From positions 79,646,501 through 79,710,500 of the forward strand of contig NC_091245.1 in NCBI RefSeq assembly GCF_042477335.2: a DNA stretch of 64,000 nucleotides. The letters are read 5' to 3'. Position numbers and translations under genes: made by a program. Origin of the DNA: Ovis canadensis. Its lineage: Eukaryota > Chordata > Mammalia > Artiodactyla > Bovidae. Within the stretch, counting starts at the first letter, position 1, and each line of letters begins with the position of its first letter. A model generated the notes under the pieces. The model did no database searches. It worked only from the letters and a program-made list of their open reading frames with translations, and was not told the DNA's origin. Shown here piece after piece: positions 1 through 8,639 of this stretch.

Positions 1-39
1 GAATAGGGAAGAGATGCTAATATTTTTGAATATATACAT

Positions 40-130
40 TTATGCCAGGACTTGTGCTAAGTACCATGCTTGCATTATGGTTGCAGCCTTACTCCAGTTC
101 AGTGAGGTATTAAGTATTATCATTTTCTTT
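40..130 (-). repeat. MIR-like SINE remnant, split
   Basis: The phrase 'gccaggacttgtgctaagta' followed by a GAGGTATTAAG-like stretch matches the reverse complement of the MIR core. The continuation 'ttttgcaggtgaag' appears near 434 after an L1 tail, so the L1 probably landed inside the MIR. Decayed; the family is moderately sure. Confidence 0.4.
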
Positions 131-238
131 TTTAAAATTAATTTTTATTTTATATTAGAGAATAGTTGATTTACATTGTGTTAGTTTCAGTTGTAAAGTG
201 AAATGATTTAGTTATACAGAAATATGTATGTATGTATG

Positions 239-287
<49 letters not shown>

Positions 288-425
288 ATTCTTTTTTTAG
301 ATTCCTTTCCCATATAGGTTATTAGAGAGTATTGAGTAGAATTCCCTGTGCTCCACAGCAGGTCCTTGTTGAATATCTGTTTTATATATAGCAGTGTGTA
401 TGTGTTAAACCCAATAAAGTAACAG
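131..425 (-). mobile_element. L1 3' end, antisense
   Basis: T-rich start (poly(A) on the other strand), then the antisense L1 3' UTR found across cetartiodactyls, with 'agttgatttacattgtgtta' and 'cccatataggttattagaga' as markers. CATTTTC occurs on both sides (near 121 and 428) and may be the target duplication. Only the non-coding tail is present. Confidence 0.7.
226..286. repeat. (TATG)n/(TA)n microsatellite
   Basis: Four TATG units are followed by an uninterrupted run of about 20 TA units. It lies inside the L1 tail, whose consensus is already TATA-rich there, so it is probably an expansion of that segment. Likely polymorphic in length. Confidence 0.9.
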
Positions 426-446
426 CATTTTCATTTTGCAGGTGAA

Positions 447-665
447 GATGTGTGCTGTGCTGTGTGCCTAGTCACTGAGTAAAATCTGAGTTTTTGCAAC
501 CCCATGGATTGTAGGTCCCCAAGCTCCTCTATCCATGAGATTCTCCAGCCAAGAATACTGGATTGGGTTTCCATGCCCTCCTCCAGGGAAACTTCCCAAC
601 CCAAGGATCGAACCCAGGTCTCCTGCATCACAGGATGATTCTTTACCATTTGAACTACCTTAGTG
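447..665 (-). mobile_element. Bov-tA SINE, antisense
   Basis: Reverse complement of the tRNA-Glu-derived ruminant SINE: 'cccatggatt' and 'gattctccagccaagaatac' early, then the tRNA-like head with 'ggatcgaacccaggtctcc' (B box complement) and 'ctttaccatttgaactacc'. Near full length, moderately diverged. Confidence 0.9.
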
Positions 666-1444
666 AGACTTCAAGGTGTTATTAGATATTTGACCTAATG
701 GTGTATGTATAGATTGATTGTACTAGATTTTGAGCCTGGATCTGTCAGCCTTGTTTCTCTTTATGCAGCTGAGGCCCACAGTAAACATCAGAGAAGGACT
801 AGCTATCTCCCACTCACACTGCTGGATAAAAGACGATCATTCGTTTAAGGTAATATTTTTTTCTATTTTGAGAGGAGTAAAAGGCTCCAGAGAGTTAATG
901 AATATAGTTTCTGGCTGGTTTTTAATGAATAACTAACAAGTTAGATCTAAGAAAATTAGCTGAGAAGAGACAAGCTTTAATTTCCCACTTACTTAGGTGA
1001 AAATACCTTAGTTACAGAAAGAATTATTCCACTTAGACTTTGCTTTGAGGGGAGGCACAGTGAAATTTGTCTCTCAATTTCCAATAAGATATTAGCAACA
1101 GCTTTATTTTCAGAACAGGAAAATTCAGCTGAGACAGGGAACTTGAGAGTGCAGCCAGAAGTGAACTGCCTGGCATCTTTCAGGTCAGGTGAGGATAAAA
1201 TGAGACGTTGCAGAAGAAACATTTCTGGCAATTCCTGGAAGAGTTCCTCCAGGGCCATGTTAGCACTGAAGAAGAAGATCTATCAGGTGCAAGAAACTTC
1301 ACACAAATCAGACACAGGGACACATTATGTTGTTAGTGCTGGCTCAAGTCCAGACAACATCGTATAAATGAGTTCTTCTTTGGCATATAAATACTTAATC
1401 AGTTTTCTAATGTCTCAGAAAATATTAGCGTGGTGGAAAGGAAA
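666..1444. other. Unassigned sequence
   Basis: AT-rich single-copy-looking DNA. Short open frames at 730-936, 989-1258 and 1143-1367 have no recognisable motif and no coding-like neighbours. I see nothing to annotate as a gene. Confidence 0.5.
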
Positions 1445-1553
1445 TACGTGAGTCTTGATTCAGACTGTATGCAAATATCAGCTGCATCTCTTCCTAGTTG
1501 AGTGGTCCTGGATGCATTTTCTAACATGGCCAGTTTCTCAACTGCATTAATGG

Positions 1554-1590
<37 letters not shown>

Positions 1591-1650
1591 TCATGGGGTA
1601 CTCTGAGGATTAAATTAAATATTATATATTCATGTAAAGAAGATGACATA
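1445..1650 (+). repeat. MIR SINE with internal (ATA)n
   Basis: Degenerate MIR in sense: 'cagtttctcaactgcattaa' corresponds to the conserved CAGTTTCCTCATCTGTAAAATGG region, then 'gaggattaaattaaat' to GAGGATTAAATGAG. The middle of the element is replaced by a trinucleotide run. Confidence 0.6.
1555..1591. repeat. (ATA)12 microsatellite
   Basis: Twelve uninterrupted ATA units inside the MIR, where the consensus has GGATAATAATA. A typical seed for expansion; likely polymorphic. Confidence 0.95.
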
Positions 1651-1887
1651 TAGCCTACTATATAGTAGATGTTTAATATATTTTTATTTTGATTTATTAA
1701 TAAAAAGCTTAATGCACATCACAAAGCATTTACTCATAATTTATTATGTTCTAGACACTATGTGTTAAGGATAGAAAACTTTAAAAACAATTAATTAAAA
1801 TAAAAATTAATTTTAAAAGATTTAAAAGATTAAGAAAACCTGACATTAGGTCACATGTTGTAACAGTGTGGGGGTTTATACTAGAGC

Positions 1888-2075
1888 CTTTGAAAGTGAC
1901 TTTAATGGTAAAGAACCAATCTGCTAATGCAGGAGACATAAGAGACGTGGGTTCGATCCCTGGGTCTGAAATATCCCCTGGAGCTGGGAACGGCAACCCA
2001 CTCTAGTATTATTGCCTGGAGAATCCCATGGACAGAAGAATACACTGTTGAACATGATTGAGCACCACCACAGAG
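1888..2075 (+). mobile_element. Bov-tA SINE
   Basis: Sense copy. The tRNA-like head carries an intact B box ('ggttcgatccctgg' near 1951), followed by the BovA body ('ggcaacccactctagtatta', 'cctggagaatcccatggaca'). The first bases of the head and the 3' end are diverged. Confidence 0.85.
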
Positions 2076-2082
2076 TCTGTAG

Positions 2083-2275
2083 AGAGTTGGATTACTGGAG
2101 TTTTAATTCCGGATTTTCCAGCAACTAGCTATGTGATCATGAATAAGTTATTGAACCTCTGAATATCAGTTTACTCATCTTTAAAAGTGGGAATGTTGAT
2201 CGTAACAACCCCTCAATTACTTTGAGAATTAAAGAGTACAGATAATGTATAACACAATAAAGGCACAACATCAGC
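2083..2275 (+). repeat. MIR SINE
   Basis: Sense MIR: 'gcaactagctatgtgatcat', 'agttattgaacctctgaata', then 'tcagtttactcatctttaaa' follow the MIR order (TAGCTGTGTGAC, CAAGTTACTTAACCTCT, CAGTTTCCTCATCTGTAAAA). Decayed but collinear for about 190 bases. Confidence 0.75.
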
Positions 2276-2309
2276 TCAGGAAATTCTAGCAAAAACCATG
2301 AATCACCTC

Positions 2310-2420
2310 TTTACATGCATGTCTTCTTTGCCCTATTGTAGATTTCTTGAAGCCTGAGATATATTGTACCTTTTCATGCCCCATCAATCATATCATAAAC
2401 TTAATACTTGTTGAATATTG
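2310..2420 (+). repeat. L2 3'-end remnant
   Basis: 'gatttcttgaagcctgagat' and 'ttaatacttgttgaatattg' match the L2 3' terminus (CTCCTTGAGGGCAGGGAC ... CTCAATAAATATTTGTTGAA). Short and diverged. Confidence 0.4.
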
Positions 2421-2741
2421 AGAGTTAGCATGTATCTTTAATTTCTCTCCAACTATGAGTTTTCCGCTTGCAAAATTCTAGAATAAGCTAATTTACTTTA
2501 GTATTTGTTCTGTTCACTATGAAGCTTTCAGTTGCAGTGTAGATGAGTAGTGTCTCAGGATTGTTGGAGATATTTCCATACAAAGAAAGCTTGGAGTTGG
2601 AAATAGAAAGTAAAGTGAATAGCCAAGGTTTTAACAATAAAAAGTTGCAGATTATTAACAAGATGATAAAAAGAAGTCTCATATTAGAATTGCCACTGTG
2701 GTAGCATATCTGAGGAGTAAAACCTGTGTGTGTTCTGCATA

Positions 2742-2932
2742 GATGTTTGTTTCTCTGTGGATTATAGCCCGCCAGGCTCCTCTGTCCATGGGATTTTCCA
2801 GGCAAAAACACTGGAATGGGTTGCCATTTCCTCCTCCAGGGGATCTTCCTGACCCAGGGATTGAACCCTTGTCTTCTGGTGTCTCCTGCATTGCAGGCAG
2901 GTTCTTTACCTACCAAGCCATTGGGAAGCCCT
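2742..2932 (-). mobile_element. Bov-tA SINE, antisense
   Basis: Reverse complement of Bov-tA: 'gccaggctcctctgtccatg', 'ttgccatttcctcctccagg', 'gggattgaaccc', 'ttctttacctaccaagccat'. It has about 10 extra bases in the head (a repeated 'tctcctg/tcttctg' motif). The distal CAGTCATGTCTGACT part is missing. Confidence 0.9.
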
Positions 2933-3489
2933 TGCTGTGTGCTCTAATATTAAGTTATTGTGGTCTAGGACTATATAATGTTGCATTTGGGGGAGGCAGT
3001 TTGAGAAAAATGTACTGAATTAGGTTGAGTAACTTAAATTCAAGCCATGAATTATTTGTATAATCTCTTTCTGTTTCAAGTCTTCATATATGTTTTTTAA
3101 TCTCTAGGTCTCCTGTGGTTACTGGGAGGGGCTAGAGTCTAGGAGCAAAGAGAAGGGGACCAGAGTCAACAACAATCAGTCATAAAAATGGAAAGTATTG
3201 AATGTGTGTATGAATTGCCAGGCAGAGTAATTATGCTATTTGCAACAGGTGGATAAAGCAATCATTATTAAAGTTTTAATATATTTTTTTTTGTGAGTTC
3301 TCTTTTTCATGGACATTTGTGAGCATAGGTCCTGTACATTTCAGTATTTTCTAGGATTTGATACAATACTGTATCATAAACATATTCATTATATTATATA
3401 CTTATACAAAATATTACTTTTAGAAATTTTTATTATGTGTAATATATATGAAATAAAAATGCACATTTTAATTGTACAACATGATCCTT
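2933..3489. other. Unassigned AT-rich sequence
   Basis: No repeat family, promoter or coding signal recognised. The ORF at 3309-3503 is an AT-rich chance frame that runs into the following SINE. Confidence 0.4.
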
Positions 3490-3692
3490 GCTTGCATGCT
3501 TAATCACTCAGTCATGTCTGACTCTTTGAGCCTGCAGCCTGCCAGGCTCCTCTGCCATGGGGATTCTCCAGGCAAAAATACTGGAGTGGGTCGCCATGCT
3601 CTCCTCTAGGGGATCTTCCCATCCCAGGGACTGAACCCAGGTCTCCTGTGTTGCAGACAGATTCTTCATCACATGAGCCACCAGGGAAGCCA
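3490..3692 (-). mobile_element. Bov-tA SINE, antisense
   Basis: Near full length: 'cactcagtcatgtctgactc' through 'gagccaccagggaagcc'. The minus-strand ORF at 3508-3711 is the standard fortuitous frame through this SINE and not a gene. Confidence 0.95.
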
Positions 3693-3699
3693 CAAGTAT

Positions 3700-4010
3700 A
3701 TGATCAAGCATATGTTTGGCAAATATCTTCTCCCATTGTGTGGCTTATATTTTCATTTCCATAATGATATTTCTTGAAAAGCAGAAGTTTTTAAGTTTGA
3801 TGAAATCCAATTTACTTTCTTTTTATGGTTAGTATTTTTTTGCAGTATCATATTTTTTTATGTTTAAGAAATTTTTGCCTCCCTGAAGGGCATAAATATT
3901 TTATTTTTTCTCAGAAACTTTGTATGTTCAGTTTTTAATTTTTTGTATGGATTGAGGTATGAGCTGAGATTTATTTTTTAAAGGAAATTATTATAAATTA
4001 ATTTTTAGTA
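3700..4010 (-). mobile_element. Ancient L1 ORF2 fragment, antisense
   Basis: 'caaatatcttctcccattgt', 'gtttttaagtttgatgaaat' and 'ttttgtatggattgaggtat' follow the order of the reverse complement of the mammalian L1 ORF2 3' half. Many indels; no frame survives. Confidence 0.7.
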
Positions 4011-4246
4011 AATGTATAATTACATTAAAATCAGAATATTAAAAAGAGAAAAAATGTTACCCTCAGTTTCAAAATCTTAACACAACAATTTATCATGTTA
4101 AGTCAATTAGCTGAAATCTTTCTTCTCCCGACTTCTTAACTTACTTAAAATATTTATATATTTATAGTATATATAATTATAAATAGTATATGTTTATATA
4201 CTATATACACAGTATATAAAAAATATGTATAGACAGGTAAAAGTCT

Positions 4247-4268
4247 GTGATAATAATAATAATAAAAA
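4247..4268. repeat. Short (TAA)n
   Basis: About seven TAA/ATA units at the edge of a MIR. Confidence 0.8.
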
Positions 4269-4269
4269 A

Positions 4270-4505
4270 TAGTAATTCATATGAATCAGGCAGTCACCAT
4301 GTGGCAGTGAATATCTTACATGCATTACTCTATTTGATTTTCACAACCATCTTTGAGGTAAATAACTACTGCTATTTTTCTCATTTTACAGACAAAGAAA
4401 GAGGCATAGAAAAATTAAGTAACTTCCCTACCACCATACAGATAATGAGATAGAGCTGAAACTTGAATGCAGGTAATCTGGTTCCAGGCTACAGTACTCT
4501 TACTA
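4270..4505 (-). repeat. MIR SINE, antisense
   Basis: Nearly complete reverse-complement MIR: 'atatcttacatgcattactc', 'cattttacagacaaagaaag', 'aagtaacttccctaccacca', ending near 'gaacttgaatgcaggtaatctgg'-like sequence. One of the best-preserved MIRs here. Confidence 0.85.
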
Positions 4506-5060
4506 AGTATGAGGTGTCATTTTTTTTTTTTTAATTAGGGAAGCTTTATTGGCCCAACTGTTCTAACTACTTCAAATTCATTCTCTTTTCAATGTCATAA
4601 TTTTTGCTTTAACCATAAAACATTGAGGAGAGGAGAAGGCAAATTCAGGGAACTTTCAGCCATCATTTCCTCTAATACTTTTCAATCCTATCATCTTTTA
4701 CCTCTCCCTGTGGGATTTGATAATGTGATTATTAGAGACTTTTATAATCATTTGAGTCCCTGAGGTGTTGCTCATTATTTTCATTTAAAGTCCCAGCACA
4801 CAGCCTTCTCTGACACCATCTCAGTGTGTTGAAGTGTGATGTGTGATTATCTCATTACCATCAGGTAAGGATAGAAAGATTACCCAATCTGAAAGCAGAG
4901 AGAAAATAGCTATCAATCAAATCAGTAGTTCCATCACAGAGGCTACTCTTTTAGAGTCCTTTGCTTAGAGACAACAGACTTCTTAGGAGGTGTTTGTTGT
5001 CTGTTTTGTTGTTGTTTCCAAGTCTGTGGGCTTCCCTAAATGTGCAGTGTAGAATATATT
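4506..5060 (-). repeat. Poly(T) and probable L1M 3' UTR remnant
   Basis: A run of T at 4518-4531 is followed by unassigned DNA. From about 4680 to 4800, 'gtgggatttgataatgtgat' and 'gagtccctgaggtgttgctc' resemble the antisense 3' UTR of ancient L1M elements. Weak, because this part of L1 varies a lot. The rest of the stretch is unassigned. Confidence 0.4.
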
Positions 5061-5061
5061 A

Positions 5062-5357
5062 GATAAAAAGAGAGGGAGAGGGTGGAATGATTTGGGAGAA
5101 CGGCATTGAAACATGTATAATACCATACATGAAATGAATCGCCAGTCCAGGTTCGATGCATGATACTGGATGCTTGGGGCTGGTGCACTGAGATGACCCA
5201 GAGGGATGGTACAGGGAGGGAGGAGGAAGGGGGGTTCAGGCTGGGGAACACGTGTATACCTGTGGCGGATTCATGTTGATGTATGGCAAAACAAATACAA
5301 TATTGTAAAGTAATTAGCCTCCAATTAAAATAAATAAATTTATATTAAAAAAAAAAG
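5062..5357 (+). mobile_element. Ruminant L1 3' UTR tail
   Basis: Contains the ruminant L1 3' UTR landmarks: GGGAGAGGG repeat, 'tgatttgggagaacggcatt', 'gcttggggctggtgcactga', and an A-rich tail ending at about 5357. The same tail is seen at 15520-15800 and 45840-46105. Severely 5'-truncated; no ORF2. Confidence 0.9.
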
Positions 5358-5426
5358 CCCAGAAAACTCACCAATGCATTATCCCCTAGGTTCTCATGTT
5401 TCATTTCAATATTTTTAGCTGTTCTT

Positions 5427-5706
5427 AGTGGGAGAAGGCAATGGCACTCCACTCCAGTACTCTTGCCTGGAAAATCCCATGGATGAAGGAGCCTGGTAGG
5501 CTGCAGTCCATGGGGTCGCTAAGAGTCGGACACAACTGAGAGACTTCACTTTCACTTTTCACTTTCATGCATTGGAGAAGGAAATGGCAACCCACTCCAG
5601 TGTTCTTGCCTGGAGAATCCCAGGGACGGGGGAGCCCTGTGGGCTGCCGTCTGTGGGGTCGCACGGAGTCGAACATGACTGGGGTGACTTGGCAGCAGGC
5701 AGCAGC
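5427..5706 (+). mobile_element. BOV-A2 (dimeric BovA) SINE
   Basis: Two BovA monomers ('ggcaatggcactccactcca' and 'ggaaatggcaacccactcca') are joined by the TTCACTTTCACTTTTCACTTTC linker, with a GCAGCAG tail. AGTGGGAG lies at both ends (5427 and 5707), though part of it resembles the element's own start. Confidence 0.95.
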
Positions 5707-6029
5707 AGTGGGAGGAAATAGGGAGAAGTGTTAATTACCTTGGTGTCTTTGTCAAGAGTCAGTTATGTATGTGTGAGAGGCTATTTCTGGATTCCATCCC
5801 AATTCATTGACCTAAACATCGCTACCTATGTCAACTCCATACTGCCAATTATTCTACTTAGAGTAAGTCTTGAAATCAGGCAATGTGAGTTCTCTAAATT
5901 CATTTCTTTTTCAGTACTGCTTTATTTTAGGTTGTCTGAGTATCTGTATATATTTTTGAATGTGTCTTGATTTTAAAAAGACTGTCTGCTAGGATTTTGG
6001 CAGAGATGGTGTTGATTCTACTGAAAGAT

Positions 6030-6604
6030 TTCTCCATGAAAGTTAATTTCAGAACTCTGGATTTGGCCTGAGGTGTTCTACTAAAGTACTTACACTGTAC
6101 TGACCTCTGGTTATAGTGTAAAATGTACTGATTAATAGTTTTGCTTTGTAGTCATAAGCCCAAGGAATTTCAGAGTTGTATGTACCATCTTTTCAGCATT
6201 ATTTATTGATAACAGTGGACTAGGTTACTTGCATCTCATCTCAATGAGACCCTGGGGAAGGAAGTCCACTGTTGAGACTGGTTACATTGCACAATTCCCA
6301 ATGTGACCAACAGAGTATAAGAAATCACAGTGGAGATTCCATTTCAGAATCCCTGGTTCTAAAGTGCTCTCTGAACATTTTGGTAGTTTCTGATCCAAGA
6401 CAGAAAATGTGTTTCCCTGTGAATCTTACAGAGGAGGGCAATTTGAGCTTGCAGGTGGACTCTAGAATGTTTAAAACGGCTGACAGCCCCTAAAGATGGA
6501 TGTTATATTATATTCTTCTCCTGCAATAAACTTTATATTTGTAAGCTTTGTTATTTTGAGTCCTCTGAGTCTTCTTTAACAACCAACCCTGCCTAACTGC
6601 CTCT
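6030..6604 (+). mobile_element. LTR-like insert within ancient L1
   Basis: The L1 alignment breaks at about 6030 and resumes at about 6605. The 575 bases between end with a polyadenylation-type signal ('ctgcaataaactttat' at about 6522) followed by a T/G-rich stretch, the layout of an LTR R-U5 region. No clear TG...CA termini or target duplication were found, so the LTR identity is tentative. Confidence 0.35.
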
Positions 6605-7057
6605 GGTAGTACAGAAATAATTGATATTTTAACAATATTAAGTCTTCCAATCGATTAACATAGTTTTTCTTTTCATTTACTTAAGTCTTCTTTAATTTCT
6701 CTATATTTCCAAAATAGTATTTATCATAGAGCTCTTGCATATTAAGAAAAATTCCTAAATATTTTGGGATATTTTTTGCTATTTTAAGCATTATTATTTT
6801 GTAAATTTACTTCCTAATTTTGATTGCCAGTTTTCAGCAATATAATTTTTTTTTTTACTGACTTGCTATTATATTTTTATACAGACCTGGTATCCCATGA
6901 TCATGTTTAATTTAAAATTAATTGCAGTAACTTTATAGATTTATTAGGACTTTCTACATAAACAATCATAGTATCTTGGAATAAGGGCAGTTTTACTTTA
7001 TAAAATCATTAGGCATATTTCTTTTTATTGCCTTCTTGCATTGCTAGGACCTCCATT

Positions 7058-7134
7058 ACAATGTTAAAAAAAAATAAAGAGCAAAAAAGAAAAAAAAAGA
7101 AAAAAATTTACAAAGTAAAAAACAATGTTAAAAA
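7058..7134 (+). repeat. A-rich insert flanked by direct repeat
   Basis: The 13-mer ACAATGTTAAAAA occurs at 7058-7070 and 7122-7134. Between the copies lies only A-rich DNA with a few G and T. The flanking L1 reads through if one copy and the A-rich part are removed. This is the footprint of a poly(A)-primed insertion with almost no body. Confidence 0.6.
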
Positions 7135-7440
7135 GAAAAGGTGAAAGCTGACATTCTTAATTCATTGACTTATCATTACAGAACTTAGCTAAAAGTTTTG
7201 CATAAACATCCTTTATCAAATTGAGACATTTCCCTCTATTCCTAATTTGCTGAGATTTTTATTGTGCTTGCTGAATTTTATTGGTTAGCTTTTTTGGTAA
7301 TTATTGAAAGGATCATGAACGTTTTCTCTTTAATGCTGCCAATAACGTGAGTTACATTGCTTAATTTTTGAATATTTATCTAATCTTTTATCCCTGGCAT
7401 AAAGTTCTCCAGTTTTTGGGAGATGATCTTGTAGACAACT

Positions 7441-7927
7441 GACAATTAAACTGAGGAAGGAAGGACTATATATATTTCAACTTTTTTTCAGGAAAAGTGA
7501 CATCTAGGCTTGTGAACTTGGAAGATAAGAGCTGTCCATAGGCTGGAGAACTGGATTTAGCAAAGTGTAGGCAAGTCTGGAAATGATCTAGACTTGGAGT
7601 ATTGACTTGGGAAACAGTGGCTAACCAAGTGCTTGTGATCTAAGAGAATGTAAACTTTGAGCACATGATACCAATGGGAAAATGGTCCTCAAAGGATTCT
7701 CCAAAAAAATGAACAAAAATCTGTTAAATTGTGCCATGACAGTGCTAAAAATTGACAGGAGAAGGCAAGGATAGTTGTAGCTTGTTCATATTTCAGTTCA
7801 ATTTTATATCTATATGTTTTTAGTAGAGATGGTTTCTCTTGGGCTTTTAAAACCCTGGGATTCTTCTTCAGCTCCTGGAAATTCTCAAGAGGGAGACTGC
7901 ACTTCCTGCAAAGAGGTAAGTGGAATA
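7441..7927. other. Unassigned sequence
   Basis: No recognised repeat or coding signal. The minus ORF at 7689-7940 (83 codons) has no motif and overlaps a MIR end. Confidence 0.4.
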
Positions 7928-8022
7928 AGACAGTAGTCATGACAAAGACTCAGAAGTAGACCTTCTGGGTTCAAATCCTCAGTCTACTGCTCATTAGCCA
8001 TCTCTTCTTGATGTGTTTCTAA
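7928..8022 (+). repeat. MIR SINE, left part
   Basis: 'gacaaagactcagaagtaga' and 'tctgggttcaaatcctcagt' match the tRNA-like MIR head. The element is cut by an L1 tail and resumes at 8339. Confidence 0.6.
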
Positions 8023-8338
8023 AATTCTCTGTGGACAAACTTATGGTTGCCGGGGAGAAAAATGAGGGGAAGGGATAGTTGGGGAGTTTTAGATCAACAT
8101 GTACACACTGCTTTGTTTAAAATGGATAGCCAACAAGGTCCTACTATATACCTTTGAGCAGGGAACTGGTTAGTGTTACGTGGCAGCCTGGATAGTAGGG
8201 GAGTTTGGGGGATAATGGATACATGCATATGTATGGCTGAGTCCCTTTGCTGCTCACCTGAAGCTATCATAACATTGTTACTGGGTTATACTCCAATACA
8301 AAATAAAAGTTTTAAAAATTTAAAAGAATTCTCTATGG
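8023..8338 (+). mobile_element. L1 3' end with target duplication, inside MIR
   Basis: Body 8035-8326: an older L1 3' UTR ('ccaacaaggtcctactatat', 'tactccaatacaaaataaaa'). The flanks are AATTCTCTGTGG (8023-8034) and AATTCTCTATGG (8327-8338), an 11/12 target duplication. Insertion therefore split the surrounding MIR. Confidence 0.8.
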
Positions 8339-8470
8339 CTCAATCCTTGATGATGATGATAATGATGGCAATGACATCACTGCCTATAAATAGGACCTAT
8401 TCCATGGAGTTGTTTTGAGGACACATTTAATATGATGATGAGTGCTCAGCATTAGAAATATTCAATGAAT
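8339..8470 (+). repeat. MIR SINE, right part
   Basis: The continuation of the MIR begun at 7928: 'gatgataatgatggcaatga', then 'tgttttgaggacacatttaa' and 'gagtgctcagcattagaaat', matching GTTGTGAGGATTAAATGAG and GTGCTCAGAACAGTG. Internal GATGAT expansion. Confidence 0.6.
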
Positions 8471-8479
8471 ATTTTCTAC

Positions 8480-8635
8480 AATTAAGAAATGATGTAACCA
8501 CAAAGTGAGCACAACAAGAGCGGGGACTTCTTAATTTTTGTTTACTGACTGATCTACAGTACCTAGAATAGTGCTTGGGACATGGAAGTGCCCCATGAAA
8601 ATACATTGAATGAATTAATCTGACATTTTTGCATG
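8480..8635 (+). repeat. L2 3'-end remnant
   Basis: 'gatctacagtacctagaata', 'gtgcttgggacatggaagtg' and 'aaaatacattgaatgaatta' follow the L2 3' terminus (CAGCACCTAGAACAGTGCCTGGCACATAG ... TTGAATGAATGA). Confidence 0.6.
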
Positions 8636-8639
8636 TAGA

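Larger units (their letters stand above)
5735..7440 (-). mobile_element. Ancient L1 ORF2, antisense, interrupted
   Basis: From 5735 to about 6030 and again from about 6605 to 7440 the sequence follows the reverse complement of L1 ORF2: 'tcaagagtcagttatgtatg', 'gtcttgaaatcaggcaatgt', then 'attttaacaatattaagtct' and 'tttgctgagatttttattgt'. The two parts join in register across the 6030-6604 insert. Frames are destroyed by indels. It is much older than the SINEs around it. Confidence 0.75.

Noticed and set aside
1888..2075. tRNA-like sequences with B boxes (here and near 12480, 47800)
   Set aside because: These are the tRNA-Glu-derived heads of Bov-tA SINEs followed by the BovA body; there is no tRNA cloverleaf gene.
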